The notes under the pieces are model-generated. The model made no database searches, was not told where the DNA came from, and saw only the letters and a program-made list of their open reading frames with translations. Shown here piece by piece: positions 15,804-24,520 of a stretch of DNA of 64,000 bases (positions within the stretch are counted from its first letter, which is position 1; the number at the start of each line of letters is the position of its first letter). Made by a program: the position numbers and the translations under genes. This DNA comes from an uncultured Prevotellaceae bacterium (GTDB lineage Bacteria > Bacteroidota > Bacteroidia > Bacteroidales > Bacteroidaceae), in assembly GCA_900319225.1 (NCBI GenBank), contig ONNV01000011.1:16483-80482 (forward strand), in the 5' to 3' direction.

Positions 15804-17095
15804 GGCACAGCAGTGTGGATATAATCACTTTAGGCTGCTCTAAGAATCTTGTTGATTCTGAGAAACTTATGAGTCAGTTTAAGGCTAACGGCCTGAGAGT
15901 GAGACATGATCCCGACAAGGTCAGTGCCGAGACCGTAATCATAAACACCTGCGGCTTTATAGGTGACGCACAGGAGGAGTCAATAAACATGATTCTGGAG
16001 TGTTGTGAGCTTAAGAAAGCCGGCAAGGTAGGCCGTGTATACGTGATGGGATGCCTGTCACAGAAGTTTCATAAGGAGCTTATGGCAGAGATTCCTGAGG
16101 TAGACGGCTGGTACGGCAAGTTTGACTGGAGTGAGCTGGTAAAGGTAACCGGTCACCGCTGGCATCAGGAGCTTGAAAACAGCCGTACGGTAACCACACC
16201 GTCACATTACGCATATCTTAAGATTGCCGAGGGCTGCAACCGCGGTTGTGCCTACTGCGCCATCCCGCTCATGACCGGAAAGTACCAGTCACGCAGCCAG
16301 GAGGATATCCTGGATGAGGCACGCAAGCTTGTGGCAGGCGGTGTAAAGGAGATTCAGCTGATTGCACAGGATCTTACATATTACGGCACCGATGTGGCTC
16401 ACAAGCCTACTATCGCGGAGCTTGTACAGCGTCTTTCAGACCTTCCCGGAGTAGAGTGGCTGCGTCTGCACTACGGCTATCCCAACAACTTCCCCATGGA
16501 CCTGCTGCCCGTGATGCGTGAGCGTGACAACGTCTGCAAGTACATGGATATAGCCCTGCAGCATATCAGTGACCCCGTACTCAAGCGCATGCACCGCAAT
16601 ATTACCGCTCAGGAGACCCGTGAGCTGCTTGCACGCATACGTGAGGAGGTTCCCGGCATACATCTGCGCACCACGCTCATGGTGGGATTCCCCGGTGAAA
16701 CCGATGATGATTTCAACCAGCTGGTGGAGTTCGTAAAGGAGCAGCGTTTTGAGCGTATGGGTGCCTTTGCCTATTGTGAGGTGGACGGCACATACTCGGC
16801 TCTCCACTACAAGGATGATATATCGGATGATATTAAGCAGGCCCGTCTGTCACGCCTGATGCGTGTGCAACAGGATATATCGGCCGTAATAAGCGATGAG
16901 AAGGTGGGTAAGACTTTCAAGACCATGATTGACCGTCTTGAAGGTGACTATTACATAGGCCGTACGGAGTTTGACTCACCCGAGGTTGACCCCGAGGTGC
17001 TTATCAAGGCGGACCGCGAGTTGCCTATAGGGCAGTTCGTGAACGCACATGTCACTGAGGCCGATGCCTTTGACCTTTATGCAGAGATAATTTAA
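15800..17095 (+). CDS. rimO: Ribosomal protein S12 methylthiotransferase RimO
   Basis: RimO is a radical-SAM enzyme that methylthiolates an aspartate of ribosomal protein S12. The 431-residue protein has the MTTase N-terminal domain with Cys13, Cys51 and Cys85 for one cluster, the radical-SAM motif CNRGCAYC (Cys146, Cys150, Cys153) for the other, and a C-terminal TRAM domain. The motif EGCNRGCAYCAIP and the opening IITLGCSKNLVDSE favour RimO over MiaB. Translationally coupled to ftsY. Confidence 0.96.
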   Translation: MRHSSVDIITLGCSKNLVDSEKLMSQFKANGLRVRHDPDKVSAETVIINTCGFIGDAQEESINMILECCELKKAGKVGRVYVMGCLSQKFHKELMAEIPEVDGWYGKFDWSELVKVTGHRWHQELENSRTVTTPSHYAYLKIAEGCNRGCAYCAIPLMTGKYQSRSQEDILDEARKLVAGGVKEIQLIAQDLTYYGTDVAHKPTIAELVQRLSDLPGVEWLRLHYGYPNNFPMDLLPVMRERDNVCKYMDIALQHISDPVLKRMHRNITAQETRELLARIREEVPGIHLRTTLMVGFPGETDDDFNQLVEFVKEQRFERMGAFAYCEVDGTYSALHYKDDISDDIKQARLSRLMRVQQDISAVISDEKVGKTFKTMIDRLEGDYYIGRTEFDSPEVDPEVLIKADRELPIGQFVNAHVTEADAFDLYAEII

Positions 17096-17110
17096 CTAAC
17101 CTATACTTAT

Positions 17111-17383
17111 ATGAACAACAAACAGTTTTTGAATGAATTGTCCGATAAATGCCAGATTGGTGCCGAGCAGGCTGCCACTCAGGTAGAGCAACTGATCGGA
17201 GTCATGGAGAAAATTTGGCAGGATGGGGACTCTGTAAGCCTTTCAGGGTTCGGTGTTCTAGAAGTTAAGAAAAAGAACGAGCGTGTATCGGTAAACCCCA
17301 CTACAGGTGTACGCATGCTTGTTCCACCCAAGCTCGTGCTTACCTACAAGCCCAGTTCATTACTCAAGGAAAAACTTAAATAA
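17111..17383 (+). CDS. HU-family DNA-binding protein
   Basis: The 90-residue protein has the HU/IHF fold: helix-turn-helix N-terminus, then DSVSLSGFGVLEVKKKNERVSVNPTTG. The usual GRNPxTG arm tip is replaced by SVNPTTG, seen in Bacteroidota HU paralogues. It is a nucleoid architectural protein. It follows rimO by 15 bases and precedes a second, larger HU-domain gene by 8 bases, so the two are co-transcribed. Confidence 0.88.
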   Translation: MNNKQFLNELSDKCQIGAEQAATQVEQLIGVMEKIWQDGDSVSLSGFGVLEVKKKNERVSVNPTTGVRMLVPPKLVLTYKPSSLLKEKLK

Positions 17384-17391
17384 GCGGCATT

Positions 17392-18582
17392 ATGGATAAC
17401 AAGATCAATCTTTCACAGCTTGCAGAGCGTCTGGCTCAGGAGGGCGGCATGTCCAAGGCTGCTGCAGAACAGTTCGTAAAGAACTTCTTTGATATAATAT
17501 CACAGCGTGTTCTCGTGGAGGGCCTGGTTAAGGTCAAGGGGCTTGGCACATTCAAGCTCATTCAGATGGAGGACCGCGAGAGCGTGAACGTAAATACAGG
17601 TGAGAGGTTCACCATAGAGGGCCATCAGAAAATCTCATTTGTTCCTGATGCAGACCTCAAGGATCGTATCAACAAGCCTTTCGCTGCGTTTGATACAGTA
17701 GAGATCAGTAAGGAGCAGGCTGAGGCACTCTCCAGGATGGATGAAGAGGATGAGCAGGAAGTTGTAGCTCCTGTAGCTCCTGCAGTTCCTGAAAAGCCTG
17801 CAGCTCCTGAAAAGCCTGCTGAAGAACCTAAGAAATCCGCCAAGGAGAAGAGACTTGAACAGAAGCAGGCCAAGAAGGCAGAGGAGGCCAAGATGAAGGC
17901 TCAGAAACAGCAGGAGAAGAAAGAGGCTGCTAAGGTTGTCGATACTCCCACCGTCAAGGATATCACCCAGAAGAAGGGCACCCGTTGCCTGCTTAAGGTC
18001 CTGATTGCAATACTGACTATGATTCTTGTAATTGGTCTGGTACTCTTCATGTTGTGGCCCGTAGTAGGTAACAGCGTACTTGATATCGTTGAGAAGAACC
18101 TTAATAAGGCCAAGATAGAGATGGTATCTGACAGCGTCAAGACCGTCGCTCCGGCAGAGGTTGCTCCTGTCAAGGCAGTTGAGGCTCCCGCAGAGACCGA
18201 GTCGGCCAAACCGGCTGAGAGTCCCGCCGTCAAGCCCGCTCAGCCCCAGCAGAAGCCTGCAAAACCCGCAGTAAAGCCTGCAGAGACACCTGCCAGGACC
18301 GAGTCTCTGACTGCAGCCAAGTATCCCGTCATAAAGCTCAACAGTAAGGATGAGGCCAAGGATCTGTCCGAGTTCACTCTTGCTGATGTAGTTAACTTCA
18401 GCATGGAGGGTGTTCTGGATACCTATACGCTCAAGAAGGGTGAGACCCTGACAATTGTGGCTCTCAACTATTACGGAAGCAAGAAACTGTGGCCGTACAT
18501 AGCCAAGTACAATAATATCAATGATCCTGCCAGACTTAAGGCCGGTACCGTGGTTAAGGTTCCTGTACTCAAATCCAAGTAA
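17392..18582 (+). CDS. HU-domain protein with transmembrane helix and periplasmic LysM
   Basis: The 396-residue protein starts with an HU-like domain (residues 1-95, with KVKGLGTFKLIQMEDRESVNVNTGERF). A Lys/Glu/Pro-rich coiled linker runs to about 195, a single membrane helix follows (about 199-224, LLKVLIAILTMILVIGLVLF), then a Pro/Ala-rich stretch and a C-terminal LysM domain (about 345-393, YTLKKGETLTIVALNYYGSKKLWPYI). DNA-binding and cell-wall-binding ends thus lie on opposite sides of the inner membrane. This architecture is known in Bacteroidota but its function is not established; linking chromosome and envelope is an inference. Confidence 0.88.
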   Translation: MDNKINLSQLAERLAQEGGMSKAAAEQFVKNFFDIISQRVLVEGLVKVKGLGTFKLIQMEDRESVNVNTGERFTIEGHQKISFVPDADLKDRINKPFAAFDTVEISKEQAEALSRMDEEDEQEVVAPVAPAVPEKPAAPEKPAEEPKKSAKEKRLEQKQAKKAEEAKMKAQKQQEKKEAAKVVDTPTVKDITQKKGTRCLLKVLIAILTMILVIGLVLFMLWPVVGNSVLDIVEKNLNKAKIEMVSDSVKTVAPAEVAPVKAVEAPAETESAKPAESPAVKPAQPQQKPAKPAVKPAETPARTESLTAAKYPVIKLNSKDEAKDLSEFTLADVVNFSMEGVLDTYTLKKGETLTIVALNYYGSKKLWPYIAKYNNINDPARLKAGTVVKVPVLKSK

Positions 18583-18676
18583 CCGGAAACGGATAAAAAG
18601 TGCAAAAACTATAAAAAACTAACTGCTTACAATACTATTTAAACTATTTTAGTTTATAGCTGCGTACAATAAGCCC

Positions 18677-18684
18677 TATATTTG
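18677..18684 (+). promoter_or_regulatory. -7 promoter box TATATTTG for the MoxR/Bat operon
   Basis: TATATTTG with TTTA 20 bases upstream makes a plausible promoter 64 bases before the MoxR start. Between it and the gene, GTGCCTA...TAGGGCAC can form a leader hairpin of unknown role. Confidence 0.55.
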
Positions 18685-18747
18685 GCCTGTGCCTAAGGTG
18701 CAGACCACTAGGGCACGCACTAGAACTAACTGATAATAAAAGATCTT

Positions 18748-19743
18748 ATGAGTGAAAGCGTTGACATTAAGGAACTGAATGAACGCATTGAACAACAGAG
18801 CGCATTCGTGACAAACCTGATGGCCGGAATGGATCAGGTTATCGTGGGACAGAAACATCTTGTAGAATCTTTGCTGATTGGTCTCCTGTCGGACGGACAT
18901 ATCCTCCTGGAGGGTGTTCCCGGCTTGGCCAAGACACTTGCCATCAAGACCCTGGCATCTCTTATAGATGCAAGTTTCAACCGTATACAGTTTACTCCAG
19001 ACCTGCTGCCTGCCGATGTCGTGGGTACCATGATATACAGCCAGAAGGATGAGTCATTCCTGCCCAAGAAGGGCCCCGTATTTGCCAATTTCATATTGGC
19101 CGATGAGATAAACCGTGCCCCCGCCAAGGTTCAGAGCGCATTGCTCGAGGCTATGCAGGAGCGTCAGGTTACTCTGGGCGGTGAGACATTCAGCCTGCCC
19201 AAGCCTTTCCTGGTTATGGCTACCCAGAACCCGATAGAGCAGGAGGGTACATACCCGCTGCCTGAGGCTCAGGTTGACCGTTTCATGCTCAAGGCAGTCA
19301 TTGACTACCCCAAGATTGAGGAGGAGAAGAAAATCATACATCAGCAGATACACCACGCATTCGGTACCGTAAAGCCCGTGATGTCCACCGATGACATCAT
19401 TGAGGCACGTAAGGTTGTTGACCTGGTATATCTGGATGAGAAGATTGAGCAGTATATTGCCGATATCGTATTCGCTACACGTTATCCTGAAAAGTACGGA
19501 CTCAAGGAGATCAAGGAGCTCATATCATTCGGCGGTTCACCCCGTGCATCAATAAATCTGGCTCTGGCAGCCCGCTCATACGCATTCATCAAGCGTAGAG
19601 GTTATGTAGTGCCTGAGGATGTACGTGCCATTGCACATGATGTACTGCGTCACCGCATCGGACTCACATATGAGGCCGAGGCAACCAACGTTACCCAGGA
19701 TGAGCTTGTAAGCCGTATCTTGAACAAGGTTGAAGTACCTTGA
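18748..19743 (+). CDS. MoxR-family AAA+ ATPase
   Basis: The 331-residue protein has Walker A GVPGLAKT (56-63), Walker B ILADEINRAP, and the MoxR hallmarks GTYPLPEAQVDRF and the sensor region FGGSPRAS. MoxR ATPases are chaperone-like and work with VWA-domain partners. This gene opens the Bat operon: MoxR, DUF58, a DUF4381-like membrane protein, BatA, BatB/C, BatD and BatE, all on the plus strand. In Bacteroides the Bat proteins have been linked to aerotolerance and envelope stress. The complete operon makes the assignment firm. Confidence 0.93.
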   Translation: MSESVDIKELNERIEQQSAFVTNLMAGMDQVIVGQKHLVESLLIGLLSDGHILLEGVPGLAKTLAIKTLASLIDASFNRIQFTPDLLPADVVGTMIYSQKDESFLPKKGPVFANFILADEINRAPAKVQSALLEAMQERQVTLGGETFSLPKPFLVMATQNPIEQEGTYPLPEAQVDRFMLKAVIDYPKIEEEKKIIHQQIHHAFGTVKPVMSTDDIIEARKVVDLVYLDEKIEQYIADIVFATRYPEKYGLKEIKELISFGGSPRASINLALAARSYAFIKRRGYVVPEDVRAIAHDVLRHRIGLTYEAEATNVTQDELVSRILNKVEVP

Positions 19744-19769
19744 TTTAAACTTCTTATAATCAGTTTAAT

Positions 19770-20639
19770 ATGGAGACAAGTGAACTGATAAGGAAGGTCC
19801 GGAAAATTGAGATCAAGACCCGCGGTCTGTCCAGTAACATTTTTGCCGGTCAGTACCATACTGCGTTCAAGGGACGCGGTATGGCATTCAGCGAGGTGCG
19901 TGAGTACCAGTATGGTGACGAGCCCCGTGACATTGACTGGAACGTTACTGCACGAATGAACAAGCCCTACTCAAAGGTGTTTGAAGAGGAGCGTGAACTC
20001 ACCGTAATGCTTATGGTCGATGTGTCGGACAGCCTCAATTTCGGTACCAGCGTCATGATGAAACGTGAGATGGTCACTGAGATTGCCGCTACGCTGGCAT
20101 TTGCTGCCATAGAGAACAATGATAAGGTGGGACTGCTCTTTTTCAGCGACCGTATAGAGAAGTTCATTCCGCCCCAGAAAGGCCGCCGTCATATTCTATA
20201 TCTTATACGTGAACTGCTTGACTTCCAGCCCCAAAGCAACTCTACCGATATAACCGTACCGCTGGAGTTCCTTACAGGTGCCGTAAAGAAGCGCTGTACC
20301 GCATTTCTTTTGAGTGACTTCATAGACTCTCATGATTACCGCAATGCCCTGAGCATAGCCAACCGTAAGCATGACATAGTTGCCATACGCGTATATGACC
20401 GCCGTATGGAGGAGTTGCCCGATGTAGGCCTTATGAAACTTCTGGATTCAGAGACCGGACAGGAGATGTACATTGATACGTCATCCATGCGTGTACGTGA
20501 GGCTCACCACAAGTGGTTCCTGGACAATACGGAGCGCGTCAAGGACTACCTTACACGCAGCCGTGTGGATTCAGTCTCCGTAAGGACCGACCAGGATTAT
20601 GTGAAGGCGCTTATGGGACTGTTCGCAAAACGCAACTGA
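19770..20639 (+). CDS. DUF58 / VWA-like protein of the Bat operon
   Basis: The 289-residue protein carries the DUF58 block GRGMAFSEVREYQYGDEPRDIDWNVTARM and then a VWA-like fold opening with LMVDVSDSLNFG. DUF58 proteins accompany MoxR ATPases and are probably their targets or adaptors. It lies 26 bases after MoxR and its stop directly precedes the next ATG. No membrane segment is visible, so it is cytoplasmic. Function beyond the operon association is unproven. Confidence 0.92.
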   Translation: METSELIRKVRKIEIKTRGLSSNIFAGQYHTAFKGRGMAFSEVREYQYGDEPRDIDWNVTARMNKPYSKVFEEERELTVMLMVDVSDSLNFGTSVMMKREMVTEIAATLAFAAIENNDKVGLLFFSDRIEKFIPPQKGRRHILYLIRELLDFQPQSNSTDITVPLEFLTGAVKKRCTAFLLSDFIDSHDYRNALSIANRKHDIVAIRVYDRRMEELPDVGLMKLLDSETGQEMYIDTSSMRVREAHHKWFLDNTERVKDYLTRSRVDSVSVRTDQDYVKALMGLFAKRN

Positions 20640-21719
20640 ATGATGAGAAGATTCTTTTTATACCTGTTTGTCACATTGGTTCCGATGGGTTTTGCATCGG
20701 CCCAGAACGTTGTTGTTCAGGCCCAGGTGGACTCCATGATGATGTGGATTGGACAGCAGACAGGACTGCATATTGAGGTTACCTGCGATGCAGGACAGGA
20801 TATAGTGTTCCCCAGCTACCGTGACACTATAGTTGAAGGGTTGGAGATAATACCGCCTGTACTCACTGACACACAGTATGTGAACAACGGTCAGCGTATG
20901 ACCGTAAAGCGCAGTTATACGGTCACCTGCTTTGACTCAACGCTCATCTACATCCCCTCAATACCTGTAATGGTAGACGGAGAGGAGTACCAGTCCAACC
21001 GTCTGGCCCTGGCATTCACTACGTATGATATACCGGAAGGTGAGGAGACCAAGATATTCGGTCCCAAGGATAACATGAAAGCTCCGGTCCGCTTCTATGA
21101 GATAAGGGGCATGATGCTTTTCTGGATACTTACAGCTATCGCCGTGGTGCTGGCCGTATATCTGTTTGTACGTTATCGTGATGACAAACCTATCATACGC
21201 AAGATTAAGATTGAACCCAAGGTTCCCGCTCATGTCAGGGCCATATCGGAGATAGAGGATCTGCGTAAGGCCGGCGGCCCTCACAATGAGGATGCCAAGG
21301 CCTATTATACCCAGCTTACCGATATCCTGCGCGAGTACATAAATGACAGGTTCGGGTTCAACGCCACGGAGATGACGTCATATGAAATCCTGGAACGTCT
21401 TGAGGAGAGTCAGGACAAGGAGTCACTCAGTGAGCTCCGTGACCTGCTGTCCACATCGGATATGGTGAAGTTTGCCAAGTTCAAGCCCATGCTCAATGAG
21501 AATGACCGCAATCTGGTCTGCGCGCTTGAGTTCGTGAACGGAACCAAGGTCGAGATCCCTGATACGGAACTGCAACCCCGTGAGGAGGAGACCATAGTGG
21601 AGATGAAACGCAGCAAGGGAGCGCGTACGGCACTGCTTGTAACCGGATTGGCACTGTCAGTTGCCGGAGCTGTGTTCCTGGTATATGCTGTGCTTAAGTT
21701 GTATTATCTGTTCTTCTAA
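20640..21719 (+). CDS. DUF4381-like membrane protein of the Bat operon
   Basis: The 359-residue protein has a signal peptide (to about residue 22, ending FASAQ), a periplasmic beta-rich domain, a membrane helix at about 160-180 (MLFWILTAIAVVLAVYLFV) and a cytoplasmic domain containing an LREYINDRFGFNATEMTSYEIL helix typical of the DUF4381 group. A second hydrophobic helix closes the C-terminus. Position between DUF58 and BatA is the normal one. No enzyme motif is seen; a scaffold role is inferred. Confidence 0.82.
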   Translation: MMRRFFLYLFVTLVPMGFASAQNVVVQAQVDSMMMWIGQQTGLHIEVTCDAGQDIVFPSYRDTIVEGLEIIPPVLTDTQYVNNGQRMTVKRSYTVTCFDSTLIYIPSIPVMVDGEEYQSNRLALAFTTYDIPEGEETKIFGPKDNMKAPVRFYEIRGMMLFWILTAIAVVLAVYLFVRYRDDKPIIRKIKIEPKVPAHVRAISEIEDLRKAGGPHNEDAKAYYTQLTDILREYINDRFGFNATEMTSYEILERLEESQDKESLSELRDLLSTSDMVKFAKFKPMLNENDRNLVCALEFVNGTKVEIPDTELQPREEETIVEMKRSKGARTALLVTGLALSVAGAVFLVYAVLKLYYLFF

Positions 21720-21730
21720 ATTACTGAGCC

Positions 21731-22729
21731 ATGACATTTGCAAACAGCGCATATCTTCTGTTGATGCTTCTGGTCATACCGTGCGTTCTGTGGTATGTGC
21801 TCAGAGGCCGTAAGAGACGTGCAACACTCTCTGTTCCCACCACGTCCATGTACAGCGGAATGGGAAAGAGCTGGAAATATTACCTTATACATGTCCCCTT
21901 TATACTTGACATGGTGGCACTCGTGCTGCTGTCGCTCATCCTGGCCCGTCCGCAGTCCACAGACCGCTGGCAGGATACCGAGATAGAGGGAATAGACATC
22001 ATGCTTTGCGTTGACGTATCCACCAGTATGCTGGCTGAGGACCTTAAGCCTAACCGTATTGAGGCAGCCAAGCAGGTGGCATCGGAATTCATAAACGGAC
22101 GTCCCAATGACAATATCGGTCTTACCATATTTGCCGGCGAGGCGTTTACCCAGTGCCCGATGACCGTTGACCATGCTGTGCTGCTCAACATGTTCCAGAA
22201 CGTAAGCAGTGACATTGCAGCACGCGGAATCATAGATGACGGAACTGCAATAGGTATGGGACTTGCCAACGCCATCAGCCGTCTTAAGGACAGCCAGGCC
22301 AAATCAAAGGTGATAATCCTGCTTACCGACGGTTCAAACAACCGTGGTGAGATATCACCCATGACTGCGGCCGAGATGGCCAAGAGCTTCGGAATAAGGG
22401 TCTATACCATAGGCGTAGGAACGAATGGTACTGCACCGTACCCGGTACAGGGAGCGTTCGGCAAGCAGTACGTCAACGTTGCTGTTGAGATTGATGAGAA
22501 TGTACTCCGTGATATAGCCAAGACTGCCAATGGTCAGTACTACCGTGCCACCAGCAACAGCAAGCTCAAGGAGGTATATGAAGAGATTGACAAACTGGAG
22601 AGAACCAAGCTTCAGGTCAAGGAATTCAGCAAGAACCAGGAGGAGTTTCAGCCGCTTGCGCTGGCACTTATACTGAGCCTGCTGCTGTCCATACTGCTCA
22701 AGCAGACGGTTCTCAGAACCATACCATAA
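21731..22729 (+). CDS. batA: BatA, VWA-domain membrane protein
   Basis: The 332-residue protein has two N-terminal membrane helices (about 5-24 and 56-73), then a VWA domain with the MIDAS motif DVSTSM (Asp95, Ser97, Ser99) and LLTDGSNN, and a final C-terminal membrane helix. VWA domains bind a metal ion and mediate protein assembly. It pairs with the BatB domain of the next gene, 23 bases downstream. Confidence 0.92.
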   Translation: MTFANSAYLLLMLLVIPCVLWYVLRGRKRRATLSVPTTSMYSGMGKSWKYYLIHVPFILDMVALVLLSLILARPQSTDRWQDTEIEGIDIMLCVDVSTSMLAEDLKPNRIEAAKQVASEFINGRPNDNIGLTIFAGEAFTQCPMTVDHAVLLNMFQNVSSDIAARGIIDDGTAIGMGLANAISRLKDSQAKSKVIILLTDGSNNRGEISPMTAAEMAKSFGIRVYTIGVGTNGTAPYPVQGAFGKQYVNVAVEIDENVLRDIAKTANGQYYRATSNSKLKEVYEEIDKLERTKLQVKEFSKNQEEFQPLALALILSLLLSILLKQTVLRTIP

Positions 22730-22752
22730 GCCAAGGCTAAAGTTTGTAAGCT

Positions 22753-24519
22753 ATGTTCAAATTCGCAAATCCTGAATATCTGTATCTGCTGGCACTGGTA
22801 CCGGTGCTGGTAGTCCTGCATGTAGTCTCCGGTATACGTCGCCGCAAGAAACTGGCACAGTACGGTGATGAGGAGCTGCTGTCAAAGCTTATGCCCGATG
22901 TATCCGTGACTCGTCCCAACATAAAGTTCTGGCTGTTGTTTGCTGCCTATACTCTGGGTTGTTTCCTTCTGGCCAGACCGCAGTTCGGCTCCAAGCAGGA
23001 GACTGTGATGCGCAGGGGCATTGAGACTGTGATAGCTCTTGATATATCCAACTCGATGCTGGCCGATGATGTCACCCCGAGCCGTCTTGAGAAGTCCAAG
23101 CGCATAATATCAAACCTTGTCGACCAGTTCCAGGATGACAAGATTGGTCTGATTGTATTTGCCGGTGACGCCTTTGTGCAGTTGCCCATCACCAGTGACT
23201 TCATATCGGCCAAGGTATTCCTGAATACCATCAGCCCGGCTCTTATAACCCGTCAGGGAACCGATATCAAGACAGCCATAGAGCTGGCAACGCGCAGTTT
23301 CACACCCAATGAGGGAGTGGGTAAGGCCATTATCGTGATAACTGACGGTGAGAACCATGAGGGTGGGGCCGAGGAGGCCGCCCGTGCCGCTGCCGAGAAG
23401 GGTTACATGGTATATGTCATGGGCGTAGGCCTGCCGTCGGGATCACCCATACCGGGTGACAGGAGCGGCGAGTTCCGCAAGGACCGTGAGGGCAATGTGG
23501 TCATTACCCGTCTGGATGAGGAGATGTGCCGTAAGATAGCTGCCGCAGGCAAGGGTTCATACTTCTATGTGGACAACTCAAATGCGGCCGAGAAGGCACT
23601 CCAGAAAGAGATTGACAAACTGGCTAAGGCCGATATAGAGAGCACCGTATACACCGAGTATGACGAGCAGTTCCAGATAATTGCATGGATGATACTGATC
23701 ATACTGCTGTTTGAGATATTCATCTGTGAGAGCCGCAATCCCAGACTCAAGAATTTCAGCCTGTTCAAGACCCTGATGGTGGCCGTTATGATAATGTCGG
23801 CTACGGGGGTATCGGCCCAGCGTTCTGACCGCTCATTCATACGTAAAGGCAACCGCCTGTATGAGGACAGCCTCTTCATCAAAGCCGAGGAGAACTATCT
23901 CAAGGCCATTGACGTCAATCCGGAACTCTATGAGGGTAACTACAACCTGGGTAATGCCTATACCGCACAGCAAAAGCCCAATGAGGCTGTTGAGCAGTAC
24001 CGTAAGACCGCCAATGCCTTGGAAGCCAGAAAGAAAGAGCTGATGGCTGATCCCGATGCCGACCGTAAGGAGTTGGAGAAATGTAAGAAAGACCTGGCTC
24101 AGACCTATCATAACACCGGTGTCGTATATCATATGTCGGAGCGTTATGACAAGGCTGTAGAGTCATACAAGGAGGCCTTGCGCAACAATCCTCTTGATGA
24201 TGAGACCCGTTACAACCTGATTCTTGCGCAGCGCATGCTTAAGCAGCAGCAACAACAGCAGCAACAGCAGCAGGAACAGCAGCAAGAGCAACAGCAGGAG
24301 CAGCAACAGGAACAGCAGCAACAGGAACAGCAGCAACAGGAGCAGCAACAGCAGGAACAGCAGCAACAGGAGCAACAGCAAGAGCAGCAGGATATGTCAC
24401 AGGAGAATGCCGAGCAGATTCTGGAGGCTGCCATGCAGGATGAGAAGGATGTACAGGAGCGTGTCCAGGAGCAGCTCATGAAAGTCCAGCCCAAGAAACC
24501 GTTAGAAAAAGATTGGTAA
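22753..24519 (+). CDS. batB: BatB-BatC fusion: VWA domain plus TPR and Gln-rich tail
   Basis: The 588-residue protein joins what are two genes in many Bacteroidota. Residues 1-335 are BatB-like: two membrane helices, a VWA domain with MIDAS DISNSM (Asp97, Ser99, Ser101) and ITDGENHEG, and a third membrane helix near 313-330. A second hydrophobic segment follows (about 340-355). The rest is BatC-like: TPR repeats (NRLYEDSLFIKAEENYLKAI and AVESYKEALRNNPLDDETRYNL), then a Gln/Glu run (about 497-547) and a short acidic tail. The TPR part is probably periplasmic. batD begins 2 bases after the stop. Confidence 0.9.
   Translation: MFKFANPEYLYLLALVPVLVVLHVVSGIRRRKKLAQYGDEELLSKLMPDVSVTRPNIKFWLLFAAYTLGCFLLARPQFGSKQETVMRRGIETVIALDISNSMLADDVTPSRLEKSKRIISNLVDQFQDDKIGLIVFAGDAFVQLPITSDFISAKVFLNTISPALITRQGTDIKTAIELATRSFTPNEGVGKAIIVITDGENHEGGAEEAARAAAEKGYMVYVMGVGLPSGSPIPGDRSGEFRKDREGNVVITRLDEEMCRKIAAAGKGSYFYVDNSNAAEKALQKEIDKLAKADIESTVYTEYDEQFQIIAWMILIILLFEIFICESRNPRLKNFSLFKTLMVAVMIMSATGVSAQRSDRSFIRKGNRLYEDSLFIKAEENYLKAIDVNPELYEGNYNLGNAYTAQQKPNEAVEQYRKTANALEARKKELMADPDADRKELEKCKKDLAQTYHNTGVVYHMSERYDKAVESYKEALRNNPLDDETRYNLILAQRMLKQQQQQQQQQQEQQQEQQQEQQQEQQQQEQQQQEQQQQEQQQQEQQQEQQDMSQENAEQILEAAMQDEKDVQERVQEQLMKVQPKKPLEKDW
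24241..24390 (+). repeat. CAG/CAA-rich coding repeat in batB-batC
   Basis: About 150 bases are a near-continuous run of CAG, CAA, GAG and GAA codons giving a poly-Gln/Glu tract. Synonymous interruptions keep it from being a pure microsatellite, but slippage that changes the length in steps of three is likely between strains. Confidence 0.85.
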
Positions 24520-24520
24520 T

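Noticed and set aside
24163-24381. Leu-rich minus-strand frame opposite the batB-batC repeat
   Set aside because: It is the complement of the CAG/CAA tract (CTG/TTG codons) and has no independent support.
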